From Hemibagrus wyckioides (Eukaryota; Chordata; Actinopteri; Siluriformes; Bagridae), in assembly GCF_019097595.1 (NCBI RefSeq), contig NC_080710.1, positions 24,361,780 through 24,425,779 on the forward strand: DNA of 64,000 nucleotides. Reading direction: 5' to 3'. The position numbers and the translations under genes were made by a program. This document shows positions 35,481-47,021 of the stretch, piece by piece. Below the pieces are notes generated by a model, which did no database searches, was not told the DNA's origin, and was given only the letters and a program-made list of their open reading frames with translations. Numbering within the stretch: position 1 is the first letter of the stretch; every line of letters starts with the position of its first letter.

Positions 35481-38400
35481 ATTTTAATTTTATTATACCT
35501 ATTACTCCTTGTTTGCTATGAAACCCTGTTCTGAAAAACCCTGAAGACTCTTTTAAAGGTTCATTTCAGGTTGCTGAATCATGATGAAGCATAAACCATT
35601 CATTAAACTTCTCTGTAACAATGAAGATAATTAAAAGTTGAACTAGAGGTAAAAAGAAAAATGTAAAACTGAACATGATTAACTGTATACCTGTGGAGCT
35701 GAGCTGAATTTCAAACAAGTTCCCTTGAAAAATATTTACTTTTGGGACCTGTTGCAAAAATTCACAGTCATTTTTTTTATTATTTGTTCAATGCAGTGCT
35801 AGATTAAACATGCGGGTGAATTTGTCGGCTTAATTTAAATCCCTAATTCAGTGTTACTATAACTGCTGGGTCATTATTTTGGACTTATTTTTTCCACTAC
35901 CATACCAACTTTTGTTTCTCATACAGAAAAACTGAGACATTATTCTGTAAATATTAAGGTCAAAAAGGCAATCAGTAAATTAATTAATTAATTAATAAAT
36001 AAAAGTGGACATTATCATGGTGACCTCAGTCTCATAGACCACATTTCTAGCTCATTCTGTTACTTCTCATCTTATCACTTAATGTGGCCAAAAACCGCAT
36101 ACTTTTACTGGAATCAGCAATTTGACTGACATTGTAAAATCAATAACCGCAGACTTTTCTGTAACCATGAAGTTTCTTTAACAGCCTGAACTGTGATAAA
36201 CTTGGGAAGGAACACAAGTGAATATTTTCAATCTGTTTTGTTCATTGGTCTGAATCTATCTGCAGCAAGAGCTATGGAAGAACAACATTAAAGTTATTTG
36301 TTTTGTAGCTTGGTTTAAAAAAGATATAAGAAAAAAAAATAGTTAGAAATGTATATGAAATATATAATACTATGATGCAATACATGTCTTATTCATCTAC
36401 CAGCCATAGAGTATAGTAGCTGTATAGATAGCTGTGTTTAATTTGTTTCTTCGAGGGTTCATCATTTTAAATGTGGCATTTTGATATTTCAACAGGTCAC
36501 TGAGGCTTTCTTTATTGAGATAGATGAGAAATATCTTAGAATACACCACGAGACTTACTCTCTTGTGTATGTAATGCATCTTTCCTTCCTCCCTCCATCC
36601 CTCCCGCTCTCCCTCCCTCCAGCTAACATTCCAGACAAACTAGAAGTGGCTGTGTAAGGCTCTATAATGCAATCTATAATAATGCAGAAAAGAAGATGTA
36701 CAGGTTTAAACAGCACTAACAGATTGTAAGAAATCAGTTACAATTAAGAAAAGAAATGTTCTGTACCTTTCCAAAAGCACTTAAACTGAAAAAGTAATTC
36801 CACCTAAATTAACCTTTCTTTCCTAAAGGAAATGTACAGTATACTGTATGTCTGTTGAGTAATGCAACAGCCATGGTGTATTGCTATAGAACCCATAATA
36901 GATGCTCCAACCCAATTAGAGGAATGGCTGGACTTTCCTGGTCCTTATTACCCAGCCAGTGACAGCAAGACACAAGAGACCAATGATGCTGTTTATCTTC
37001 CAACTCACTATACATGGCACAGTGGGCCAAAGTATTGAGTGAGTTTCCTATGAATACAGACAGATCTCTGGGAAGAGAGAGAAGCAACAGAGTGGAATTA
37101 TTACATACTAAGCTATGCACGAAGATTTGACTGGCAGGTCTATTTTTGAGACTGGATGTCTTCTGGGATGAGACTTCTTAAATTATTCTTGAGTTGCTCA
37201 TAACCTTGCAGCTGAGTGGCAAGGAAACTGGTGGCTCCACAATTCCATTCCATGCTCTTATAACATAATGTTTTTGTTTTGTTTCTTTTTCCACCTCAGG
37301 TTATTTGCTGTTAACAAATGTCTTAAAGCAGATTATTTTGACTGTTGGGAATCCAATGCTACAGCACCTCTAATGCCTGTAAAACATAAACAAAATTGTA
37401 TGAAAAAGTCACAGTGGGGCTGATTTCTTTCTAGCCCAGACTATAGATTCACACATCACTAATCAGTGACAGTGTGATTACACTGAGAGAAAACACAGAC
37501 ACATTTCTAACACATCAGCCATTGAGAAGGTGCATTTCATATATAGGCTCAGGTGTAATGAACGTGAACGAGGTGCACTGTTATTTTTTTTTATCCCAAA
37601 ATGCCTTTCAAGAGAATATGAAAATAAATAGTCGAAGCATTCTTATGAATTTACAAATTCACAAAGAGAGATAGAAGTGGGTTTCAGCTTTCTGTTTAAT
37701 TTGCCCCGTTTGCTATTCAGAGAAAACATAGTATGAACCCATTAGAGCATTTCCAAATTACAAATAAGAAATCAGGAATGCAGCTGCCTATCTGCCTTTA
37801 TGTGTGTGTAACAGATTGCCCAACATCATCTTATTAGGCCATCAGTGAGATGTAATGCACTGCTCAACCTTAATGGATTCACTGTTGAGTTACTGAGAGA
37901 TTCATGCCCAGCTGTCAGATAATATGGTCGTAGAACATATAGCTGTATAGCATCCGTGTGGTAGAGAAAGTAGGTGGAAGTACTGAAATCTGTCATTTTG
38001 CTAAAAGCCTGCAAAAAACACCCACTAGACATATGGAAATTGTCTTTACAGGCAAGCATGACTAACAGAAAAGTTTATGGGACACTATCTAACAAGCAGA
38101 TTTCACTTGCGGTGTAGGATTTTTGCAAAGAGTGTCACTTGTACTACTGACAATTCACGAGGAGTATGACACACTTTTCAGTTTTAGTGTTTATACCCCA
38201 TGGTATGACATATGAATGACACAACACTACATATGTTCTGAAGTCCAGTCAGATATACCATATAAACAGGGTTATGCCCCCAATAGGAACAGGACTAGTT
38301 GTGCAAAATGTATATAAATACAAGAGCAGTTAATGGTCTTCAGCAAGAAGATGAAGTGGTGTGACAGTACAGCAGCCTGGTTCTGTTGCCTCACTGTGAC

Positions 38401-39405
38401 TACGTCGTTTTTTTTCTCTCTCTCTCTCTCGCTCTCTCTCATTCTGACTCCCAAATTTCATCCTTTTATCTAGTTTCCAAGGAAACAAAGTTCCTTAGAT
38501 TTGCCATTACACATTAAGCAGATCTAAGTTTAGTTAAGACCAAAACTGTCTGGTGTGAGCTCTTTCATTATGAATTAAATGAATTCACCAGGGTATCATT
38601 GCCGTTTCCCGTCTTCCTTCTGTTCAAGCCATGAAAGTGAAGAAAAACAACCTCCCTATGTCATACCTTCACGAGACTCATCCATTTGTTCTCTGCTTCT
38701 TTTACAGACATGGCATTTGGGTGTCATCTAAATGAATGAGCGTGTCTTCTAGCTTAAAGCAGTGTGATGAATTATACATACAGAAAGGCATTCTCAAATA
38801 CCCTTGCTAGATATTAGTGTAGCAATTATGAATTATACTCTGAAGCAAGCCTTCTAAAATACATTCACGATGATGAGATGTCTTGGTGCTGCAAATTAGA
38901 TGGACTTTGGAAAGCGGTGATATGTCTATAATCTATCAGCTGCAATGGAGAAATGTGTTATGAGGCTTTGGTTTTTGCATTTCAAATCTAACGTGTTAAG
39001 CATGATTATTATACCGGCCTTTGTAATACTGATATTGCAGAAGCCTGCAGGATGGCAATGAACAAACAACTATTTTTGTGTCTCAACCAATTTATCAGGT
39101 TACAGATGAATTACTGAAAGCCATTTGTTGGGATTGGTACTCAGAAAAATAGCATCATACTGTGGGATAGCTTTTATGTCTGTAGCACATGAGGTACAAC
39201 ACATTTACTTGCCCATGTCTAAGTTACCATGCTAAAAGATAAGAAATGGTGTCCCATCCTTGAAGGCCACCCAAATGACCTTTCAATTAAGAGCATATTG
39301 CAAGGCATATCACAACTGCTATATATAGCTTATTGCATTGCTGTCGTTCAATGTGCTATTTTTGTCTCACATTAGCGTAATTTGATGAAGAAGGTATCTC
39401 TGTGG
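35481..39405. other. Intronic DNA, nothing recognised
   Basis: AT-rich sequence with short CT-rich patches at 36585-36620 and 38414-38440. No recognisable element. Confidence 0.45.
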
Positions 39406-39409
39406 TGTC

Positions 39410-39630
39410 ATGGAGCCAGACGGACAGACGTAGGTGCAGCTTTATGGTTTTAATTAAAATTACTCAGGCACATGAACAAACAAGCTAGGTAATATTCAAA
39501 ACAAGAGACAGGCTAAGGTCAGGTGAGCGGAAAATGCCCATAACTTGACAAGACTAATGGGATAACCATAATCTGGAAATGGTCAAAACAAATAACAAAA
39601 GCATGAAATCGTCACACAACGCTTCTAGAG
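39410..39630. repeat. Dispersed noncoding repeat, family shared with 9.1 kb
   Basis: Related in layout to 9075-9445: cagacggacagacgtaggtg, cagctttatggttttaatta, then A-rich strings with acaaacaagctaggta and agacaggctaaggtcaggtg. Class unknown. Confidence 0.4.
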
Positions 39631-40260
39631 GTTCACTTGGTGAAAATTTATTCTTGGTGGTCTGCCTGCCTGCCTGATTTGACTGATCTGCCTGTCTGTC
39701 TTTCTGTCTGTCTGTCTGTCTGTCTATTTATATTTATATATTTATCTTTATATATTTATTTATTTGAGCAGATGGTGTCGTTTTTTTTCTCCCCCCACAC
39801 ACACCTGAATAAACACATCATCTACTGAAGCTCATAATCTTCCAGTTCTGGCAGTGATCAAGGCTGGAGAAGCTTCTCAGGCAACACACACACACACACA
39901 CACTCCACAGAGAACCACAGCTGAGGGGTTTCAGGCTGCAGTGTGATCTCTATCTCAGCAGATGAGGGGCATAAAGATATCTCGGCTCTATGAAGTTTAA
40001 CATCAGCTGTGAGCACATTCATCTTGGAAATACGAACACACCAAAGGACAGAAAATAACTTTGATTGAGAATAGATTGGGGCAGAATGGCTGAATGCACA
40101 ACTGAAAGCACTAATCAATAAGCTGAGAGTTTCATTAGCGATGAGAAATTGCTGTTCATCTTAATAAAGGCACAGCCATAAAACAATCCAGATTTAAATT
40201 ATATTTAAAATATATAAATATAATTTAGATATATTTAATAGTTAAACATGCTGCCTATGT
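39631..40260. other. Intronic DNA with TGTC and CA microsatellites
   Basis: A TGCC/TGTC tract at 39662-39725 and a CA tract at 39883-39903. Nothing else is recognised. Confidence 0.5.
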
Positions 40261-40263
40261 TTT

Positions 40264-40452
40264 TTGTCATTTAAAGAATTTGGCAGACACCCTTACCCAG
40301 AGAAACTTACATCATTTATACAACTGAGCAATTAAGGGTTAAGGGCCTTGCTCAGGGGCCCATCAGTGGCAGTTTGGTAAACGTTGGATTCACAACTCAC
40401 AGCCTTCTGAGCACAAGTTCAATGCCTTAAACACTAAGCTACCACATTCCTG
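40264..40452 (-). repeat. tRNA-derived SINE copy
   Basis: On the minus strand it reads ggtagcttagtgtttaaggc (A box), aaggctgtgagttgtgaatc (B-box region), aaactgccactgatgggccc, ctgagcaaggcccttaaccc, aattgctcagttgtat and the tail gggtaagggtgtctgccaaa. This is the best preserved of three SINE copies in the window (others at 1151-1365 and 35297-35480). Confidence 0.75.
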
Positions 40453-40882
40453 TTTGCATATATTTTACTCAGAGATGTACAGCACATACACAACTTTACT
40501 GATGAATGAACACATTCCATTATATGACTATACCAGCATTATACGTATTAAGAATAATTGTCAAATATCAAGAATAATTTTTAGAATTAATTGTAGTGTT
40601 TGGACAAATTTGCAAATCACTAGTCGAAAAACCTAGCAGTAAAACCATGTCTGATAGAAATACTACAGTCATAAAGGCCTTCAGAAGCATCTCTCTCTCT
40701 ATTTAGTATCTAGTCTATCCACAGATATCAATAAGAGTTTTATTTCACTTTTGATTAGATTCTATAAGGCTCTAGAACTGTAGAGAAGAAACTGAATTCT
40801 TACCAAAGACATTCCCTTAGTTGGTTTAGTTGATGGTGATGGAAAATTCTGCCTAACATGTCACTCCAGGTTCTCCTATATA

Positions 40883-42144
40883 CACTATATTGCCAAAAGT
40901 ATTCGCTCACCCATCCAAATAATCCGAATCAGGTGTTCCAATCACTTCCATGGCCAATCACACCTTCCAAGGTGTATAAAATCAAGCACCTAGGCATGCA
41001 GACTGTTTTTACAAACATTTGTGAAAGAGTGGGTCGCTCTCAGGAGCTCAGTGAATTCCAGCGTGGAACTGTGATAGGATGCCACCTGTGCAACAAATCC
41101 AGTCGTGAAATTTCCTCGCTCCTAAATATTCCACAGTCAACTGTCAGCTGTATTATAAGAACGTGGAAGTGTTTGGGAACGACAGCAACTCAGCCACGAA
41201 GTGGTAGGCCACGTAAACTGACGGAGCGGGGTCAGCGGATGCTGAGGCGCATAGTGCGAAGAGGTCGCCAACTTTCTGCAGAGTCAATCGCTACAGACCT
41301 CCAAACTTCATGTGGCCTTCAGATTAGCTCAAGAACAGTGCGCAGAGAGCTTCATGGAATGGGTTTCCATGGCCGAGCAGCTGCATCCAAGCCATACATC
41401 ACCAAGTGCAATGCAAAGCGTCGGATGCAGTGGTGTAAAGCACGCCGCCACTGGACTCTAGAGCAGTGGAGACGCGTTCTCTGGAGTGACGAGAATCGCG
41501 CTTCTCCATCTGGCAATCTGATGGACGAGTCTGGGTTTGGCGGTTGCCAGGAGAACGGTACTTGTCTGACTGCATTGTGCCAAGTGTAAAGTTTGGTGGA
41601 GGGGGGATTATGGTGTGGGGTTGTTTTTCAGGAGCTGGGCTTGGCCCCTTAGTTCCAGTGAAAGGAACTCTGAATGCTTCAGCACACCAAGACATTTTGG
41701 ACAATTCCATGCTCCCAACTTTGTGGGAACAGTTTGGAGCTGGCCCCTTCCTCTTCCAACATGACTGTGCACCAGTGCACAAAGCAAGGTCCATAAAGAC
41801 ATGGATGACAGAGTCTGGTGTGGAGGAACTTGACTGGCCTGCACAGAGTCCTGACCTCAACCCGATAGAACACCTTTGGGATGAATTAGAGCGGAGACTG
41901 AGAGCCAGGCCTTCTCGTCCAACATTAGTGTGTGACCTCACAAATGCGCTTCTGGAAGAATGGTCAAAAATTCCCATAAACACACTCCTAAACCTTGTGG
42001 ACAGCCTTCCCAGAAGAGTTGAAGCTGTTATAGCTGCAAAGGGTGGACCCACGTCATATTGAACCATATGGATTAGGAATGGGATGTCACTTAAGTTCAT
42101 ATGCGAGTCAAGGCAGGTGAGCGAATACTTTTGGCAATATAGTG
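40883..42144 (+). mobile_element. Tc1-like transposon, full length with intact ends (copy 2)
   Basis: A 1262-bp element with identical inverted repeats of about 29 bp at both ends (outer part CACTATATTGCCAAAAG), flanked by TA at 40881-40882 and 42145-42146. It is antisense to the channel gene and inverted relative to copy 1 (4921-6162). Intact ends mean it could still be moved by a transposase supplied in trans. Its own gene is frameshifted. Confidence 0.95.
40996..42062 (+). pseudogene. Tc1 transposase broken by a 2-bp insertion
   Basis: Starts at the ATG of [11 protein letters not shown]; the second in-frame Met of copy 1 (MGRSQ) is Val here. The frame is intact through both helix-turn-helix regions and GRPRK to the first catalytic Asp (residue 165, codon 41488-41490). 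It is then shifted by two extra bases at about 41493-41494 (gacgagaatcgcg versus gacgaatcgcg in copy 1). The shifted frame ends at 41589. The remainder is intact in another frame to 42062, including [15 protein letters not shown], the second Asp ([10 protein letters not shown]) and the Glu in LNPIEHLW. Apart from this one lesion the gene looks young and complete. Confidence 0.92.
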
Positions 42145-42146
42145 TA

Positions 42147-43110
42147 TATACAACTGAGCTGAGTGATTGAATCTGGTGATTGTGATTGTGCCAAAATTAT
42201 ACGTATTACATCATTTCCATCCTCATCAAACCATTTAAGATTTGATTTTCACAAACTGTAGTGATCTGCAGTGATTAATGGTTAGAACGATTTGAAGATA
42301 TTAATGAATTAGTGATTTGCAGTGATTGCCCCCCTTTAAGGGAACAAGTAGACCCAAACCAGGACACGTCTGTCTGTCTGCCTGACTGTCTATCAAATTG
42401 ATCCTTGCTCATCAGGAATTATTCAGTGGTGTGTAAAAGTTCAAAAAACAAAGACATGTATTTAACACAAACAAAAATATTTTGTCTTAGGTAATAACAA
42501 ATCTTCTGTCATAACTTTTTTTATTATTATCCTCAGTGATATCCTCTGAACAGCTTTCAAAACCTTTCACTTATTTGTCCCCTTGTAGAGCATTTCTGCT
42601 ATACTTTGATCAAATTCTATTCATCTTAACTGATCTGTCATAACCTTGTGAGATATAATACAAGGATTTTAAGAATTTGACTTCATGCTTCTTTGCACAA
42701 TATTTTTCCTGCTTTGTGCTTTGGGTTGTTATTTTGCCAGTGACCACACCCACATAGATCATAGGTAAAATGTAGATATCCTTATGGTGACTTTTCAAAA
42801 AACATTATGGAATTCACTTCATAATTTTCACTCACCTATAAATATTAAGAAAAATAAGATTAAGTAGGGGACAGAATAAATAACTTGCTGGATGCCATAT
42901 ACTGTTTGCAGTATGTTTTTTTTTATTGTAATATGAAGTACAGGTATGTAAACTGTAAGCTTTACCGTAAGGTCAGAGCCTTTAAAGTCACTATGATTTT
43001 ATCTAGTTACATGCCCAAGCAAGCCATATGAAAAGACACTGAAAGCTCCTCTTTCAAAGATTGAAAGGCAGGTAAGGCAGGTAATCAAGTCCCGCAAGTA
43101 GTGACTACTT

Positions 43111-43149
<39 letters not shown>

Positions 43150-45034
43150 ATTGACTGCACAGCAAAACACAAAAGAGCAGCCTCTCTGCACTGAAAAGAC
43201 TCTCCAGTTTAGACATGGCCTTTTCCTTCACTGACAAAATTATCCAATTAAGAAGCTTCTGGCACTGAAAAGCAATCTAAGCATCTGGAGCCGTGGCAGT
43301 GATGTTGATTTCCTACACTTAATTGACACCCACCAACCAAGCCCCCAGATACGCACATATTTACACACACCCATACACCCACATGCTATTATAATGTTAT
43401 GAAGTAGAACATAGGACAAGCAGCAAACACAGAACCACTGTGAAAATAGCTACCAGTACAGCATACTGTACATCTCAGTCCTAAAGCTTCAGAGTAAGAC
43501 TGATATTGCTTGTATTAGTTATGAGACCCCTTTTGTTTCTTGTCCTTATTATCAAATTTCTTTTTCTCCCCATTTAAAAGTGCTGCTTTTCACAGCTTTT
43601 ACAGTCATGCTGTGGACATAAAGTGATATATCTGTGCAGTGAAGCATCAATAAAATTATCCCACTTGATGCAGGATATCCGGTCCATCACAAATGCATTA
43701 TGTTCAGGAGGAACAGGCTGCCGGGAATCATATTAACCAGTAAATCACGTTGTGGGAAATAAGGACCAGTGCAGAGCAGTGTGATTAAAAGGCTGTTTAT
43801 CCCAGCGATCGTGATTTCTCTCCCAGCATGTTGTTGACCGGAAGCACTGAGACTGGAAACCATGAAACGCAGGGTGCTCATTAGCAAGCTGTGTGAAAAA
43901 TGCTCTCACCTGAAGCTCACAGCAGCGATGAGGACAACAGCAGGTGTCAGCAGCTGTATGGTCATACTGTTTCAGCACAATGATCCACAGTGTTTTGTTT
44001 TTGTTTTTTTTTTTACAATTTTTTATTACTATTAAACAAATCATTTTGTACAAAAGAAAACTAGCAAATGCCTCACTTATTAAAAGTCACTGCAAGGAAT
44101 TACATATCATCTTACATTTAGAAATTTAATACACGTCACATGAATCGTATTACTCATCTATTGCCATGATCATATTAATCTTCAAAGAGACATTATAATT
44201 TATCAACCTGATCTCTACCCTGTCTGTAGTAGGTACACGTGTGATTACAAGAAATCCAACACGTTTCCCTGTACTAAGAAAAGAATAAAAAATGATTTGT
44301 GACTATAAATATATTTAAAATATCAATCAAAGGGCAGTTGGTTCAATCAAGAACTGTGTAAAATGTATCTCTATATAGAAGATCCCATTATTTTCATTAT
44401 AAGGTGGTTCTGTTTCTTTATTAGTACAGGGAAATGTGTTGATTTTATTGTCTGTGGTAATTGGTCATATGCTACAAATGCAATAGACAGAAACAAGGAG
44501 GAGGAAAAAACCCTGGAGTATGCCTTTTAGCACAGGCAACACATTATGCAATGCCAAAATGTCTGAGAGAGATAGACACTCAAACCCTGACTTCTCTCTG
44601 GGGTTAGACTTGGGTCTGATAGCAGTTCGTTTTCCATTTCGCTCTGATTACCAGCATTACATTCTGTTGACTGCACGGCAGGAACAACTTCTCATTCTTC
44701 ACTCGGTGTTCCATTACTGCGGCTTCTCAATCAAAGTCCTTTCCAGCAAGACCCACCCAGCCGTTGGCTGCAATGCAAGCTCAATTAAAACAGACATTAG
44801 ATCATAGGTCCTTGTTTCTGGTCCCATTCTGTCATACTGTCTGTCTCTCCACTGCAATGTGACACTCCAGGAAAGATACAGTAACATCTGCCCCTGCCTT
44901 ATGCCATATACCCTTTGCACCTTCTGCATGCCTTGTGTATCACTTGTTACTGAAGATCAACTTCAGAAAAAATGACTTGTTTGCATGTGCACATATACTT
45001 TCATGGGCAATAAATAATGTATAGTTTATTTTAT
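42147..45034. other. Intronic DNA with one TA/GT microsatellite
   Basis: A compound TA-GT tract lies at 43110-43149. The stretches 43680-43950 and 44510-44910 are less AT-rich than their surroundings, but I can support no exon in them. Confidence 0.45.
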
Positions 45035-45035
45035 T

Positions 45036-45036
45036 A

Positions 45037-45111
<75 letters not shown>

Positions 45112-45127
45112 AACTGAAGAATTTTGT

Positions 45128-45201
<74 letters not shown>

Positions 45202-45219
45202 ATAAAATTCTTCAGTTTT
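45036..45219. repeat. Long AT tract with 16-bp inverted arms
   Basis: AT dinucleotides run at about 45036-45103 and 45133-45203. The second block is flanked by aaaactgaagaatttt (45110-45125) and its exact reverse complement aaaattcttcagtttt (45204-45219). The segment can fold into a long AT hairpin. Confidence 0.92.
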
Positions 45220-46034
45220 GCTAAAATGCTGCCATTTCTTTTTTGTGATGCAATGTTCCTGTAATCTTGTGAGCAAGTGTAAATACAGCAGCTCCGACAA
45301 GTGATTTTGTCCATGATAATGCACTCAAGTCCTTAGTAGATGCAGGTCTTGCCACATGACAGTCAGAGAGCAGCCAAGCATGACAGCCTTGATTAGTCAG
45401 TCTGGCAGCCACCACAGCCTTCACTTTCTCCCCTAGCACTCACCCTTTCACTCGCATGCCCACTAAAGATGACATGCCACCCACCACTTTCATTTGCTCT
45501 GTGTACATGCTACCTACAGCACACTTCTGTCCAGTTAAAATGACAACCTTTTCTAATGTGTGCCCTTTTCAGAGCTTGTCTAAAGTACACAGCTGTACTG
45601 AGAAGGACACTGGCAGAAATGCTGAAAAATCAATGGTAACAGAGTAAGCTGCGTGAAGTCCCGTGTGGTGGTCTAAACATCTCTGTCTCATCGATCAGCC
45701 TTGGCAGGAAGTATTCAGCATTCAGGTTTGTGGTAAAGAAGTGCATTTGGTGAAAAGGTTTATACATTCTATGATGCTTTATATTAAAGTTCAGTTTACT
45801 GACATTATTTAACACATTAGCTAATATGAACAAAGCTTGAACATCATTAACAATAAACTATATGTAACATTAGCATAGAAATCAATACTAATAGATTTTT
45901 GAAATTGTAATCCAAATATGACTAACATTTTGTATAACAATACCATGTAATGTTTGCTAATTTATGTGGACTTATTTTTTGTGCAGTGAATAGTCATTAG
46001 TCACTGCAAGTGCATTTCATTAACATTTAAACAA
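45220..46034. other. Intronic DNA, nothing recognised
   Basis: No transposon ends, exons or long microsatellites were seen. Confidence 0.4.
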
Positions 46035-46036
46035 AG

Positions 46037-46165
46037 GTGGCGCGACATGGTGGCACAGCGAGCAGCCTTGCTGAGCTCAGGTTACTGTCTGCATGGAGGT
46101 TCACATGCTCTACCCTGTCTGTAGGGGTTTCCTCCAGGTTCTCTGGGTAACTCCTACCTCTCATA
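46037..46165 (+). repeat. Dispersed SINE-like repeat fragment
   Basis: Reads gcgcgacatggtggcacagc, ctgagctcaggttactgtct, gcatggaggttcacatgctc, taccctgtctgtaggggttt, cctccaggttctctggg. This is a recognisable head of a common fish repeat (Mermaid-like), also present in minus orientation at 2418-2560 and 10318-10432. Confidence 0.6.
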
Positions 46166-46380
46166 AACATGACTTTTCACAATTATTACATAATCACAAC
46201 CTTACAATTATTTAAGATGAAAATAGTCAAGAAGAAATAAACATTTGCTGTTCTAAATAAATAGCTGCACCACCAAACCTCCATTTATGTTGCTTCGTCA
46301 TTTTTGAATTAATGTTATTAGTTTTTGTTAATAATAATAGAGAAATAAAGGGATTAATCCTTTCCACCCACAAAACCTTT

Positions 46381-47021
46381 CATCCTAACATTACTGTCAT
46401 TTACATCCCTTCCAACACCACTTCTCTCTTGCATTCAATGGACCAGGGGATCATCAAGCACTACTTTTTGAGGTAGGCTGTAGCTGCAATGGAACCGAGT
46501 AACACATTCACACTCCGTGATTCTTCAAAGGATATGGCAGTTATAGGGCCCGGCTAGGAATAAAGCTTCGAACATGGGTATGAATGGCATTTGGAAGAAA
46601 CTGTGCCCTTTAATTTGTTCACGGTTTCAAGGGCTTTCACAAGGTGGTCATGAACAAAGCCTTGGCGATGTTGGACAATGAGCTGCAAATGGACTTGGAG
46701 GAGGAGATTTGATAGATGACATTTTTTCTTATTATTTGAGAACCACAGTGCCAGGAAAATGAACAGGAACCATCAAATCAGCAAAAAACACTAGGCCGCA
46801 TCGAGAAGGACTTACAAGCAGATGGATCTAGGTGCTTGGCAAAAATTATGGGTGGATATCACAACATTTTCACTCCTTATATGATCATCCTAGATGAAAA
46901 GAAGAGCAAGAATTTAGGGCACTTTTACCACTTCTTGGAGCACACTGAAAATCGGCAAGAGCAATGTGAGGTGAGGAGATTCAACGTAGTTTCATCCTTT
47001 TCCTCCAGCCTCCAACGTTAG
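46381..47021 (+). pseudogene. Decayed Tigger/pogo-type transposase fragment
   Basis: From 46381 one frame reads HPNITVIYIPSNTTSLLHS and then MDQGIIKHYFLR before a stop at 46475-46477. This is the end of the DDE_1 domain of Tigger-type transposases, whose hallmark is P.NTTSL..MDQG. After the stop the same frame continues AVAAMEPSNTFTL. Near 46590 another frame reads MNGIWKKLCP and near 46625 a third reads FKGFHKVV, like the C-terminal region of the family. The frame 46836-47021 may be the last part (LDEKKSKN). Stops and frameshifts make it dead. The 5' part and inverted repeats were not found. The core is clear, and the downstream extent is uncertain. Confidence 0.7.

Noticed and set aside
42148..42170. 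acaactgagctgagtgatt after Tc1 copy 2 as SINE sequence split by the insertion
   Set aside because: The shared word with the SINE is about ten bases long, and the left flank of the Tc1 shows no SINE sequence.
43680..43950. Possible exon on the minus strand ending at TCAG|gtgaga
   Set aside because: A donor-like string alone. There is no convincing acceptor, no recognised peptide and no long frame with conserved residues.
45017..45324. Frames of repeated Tyr-Ile
   Set aside because: They are translations of the AT microsatellite.
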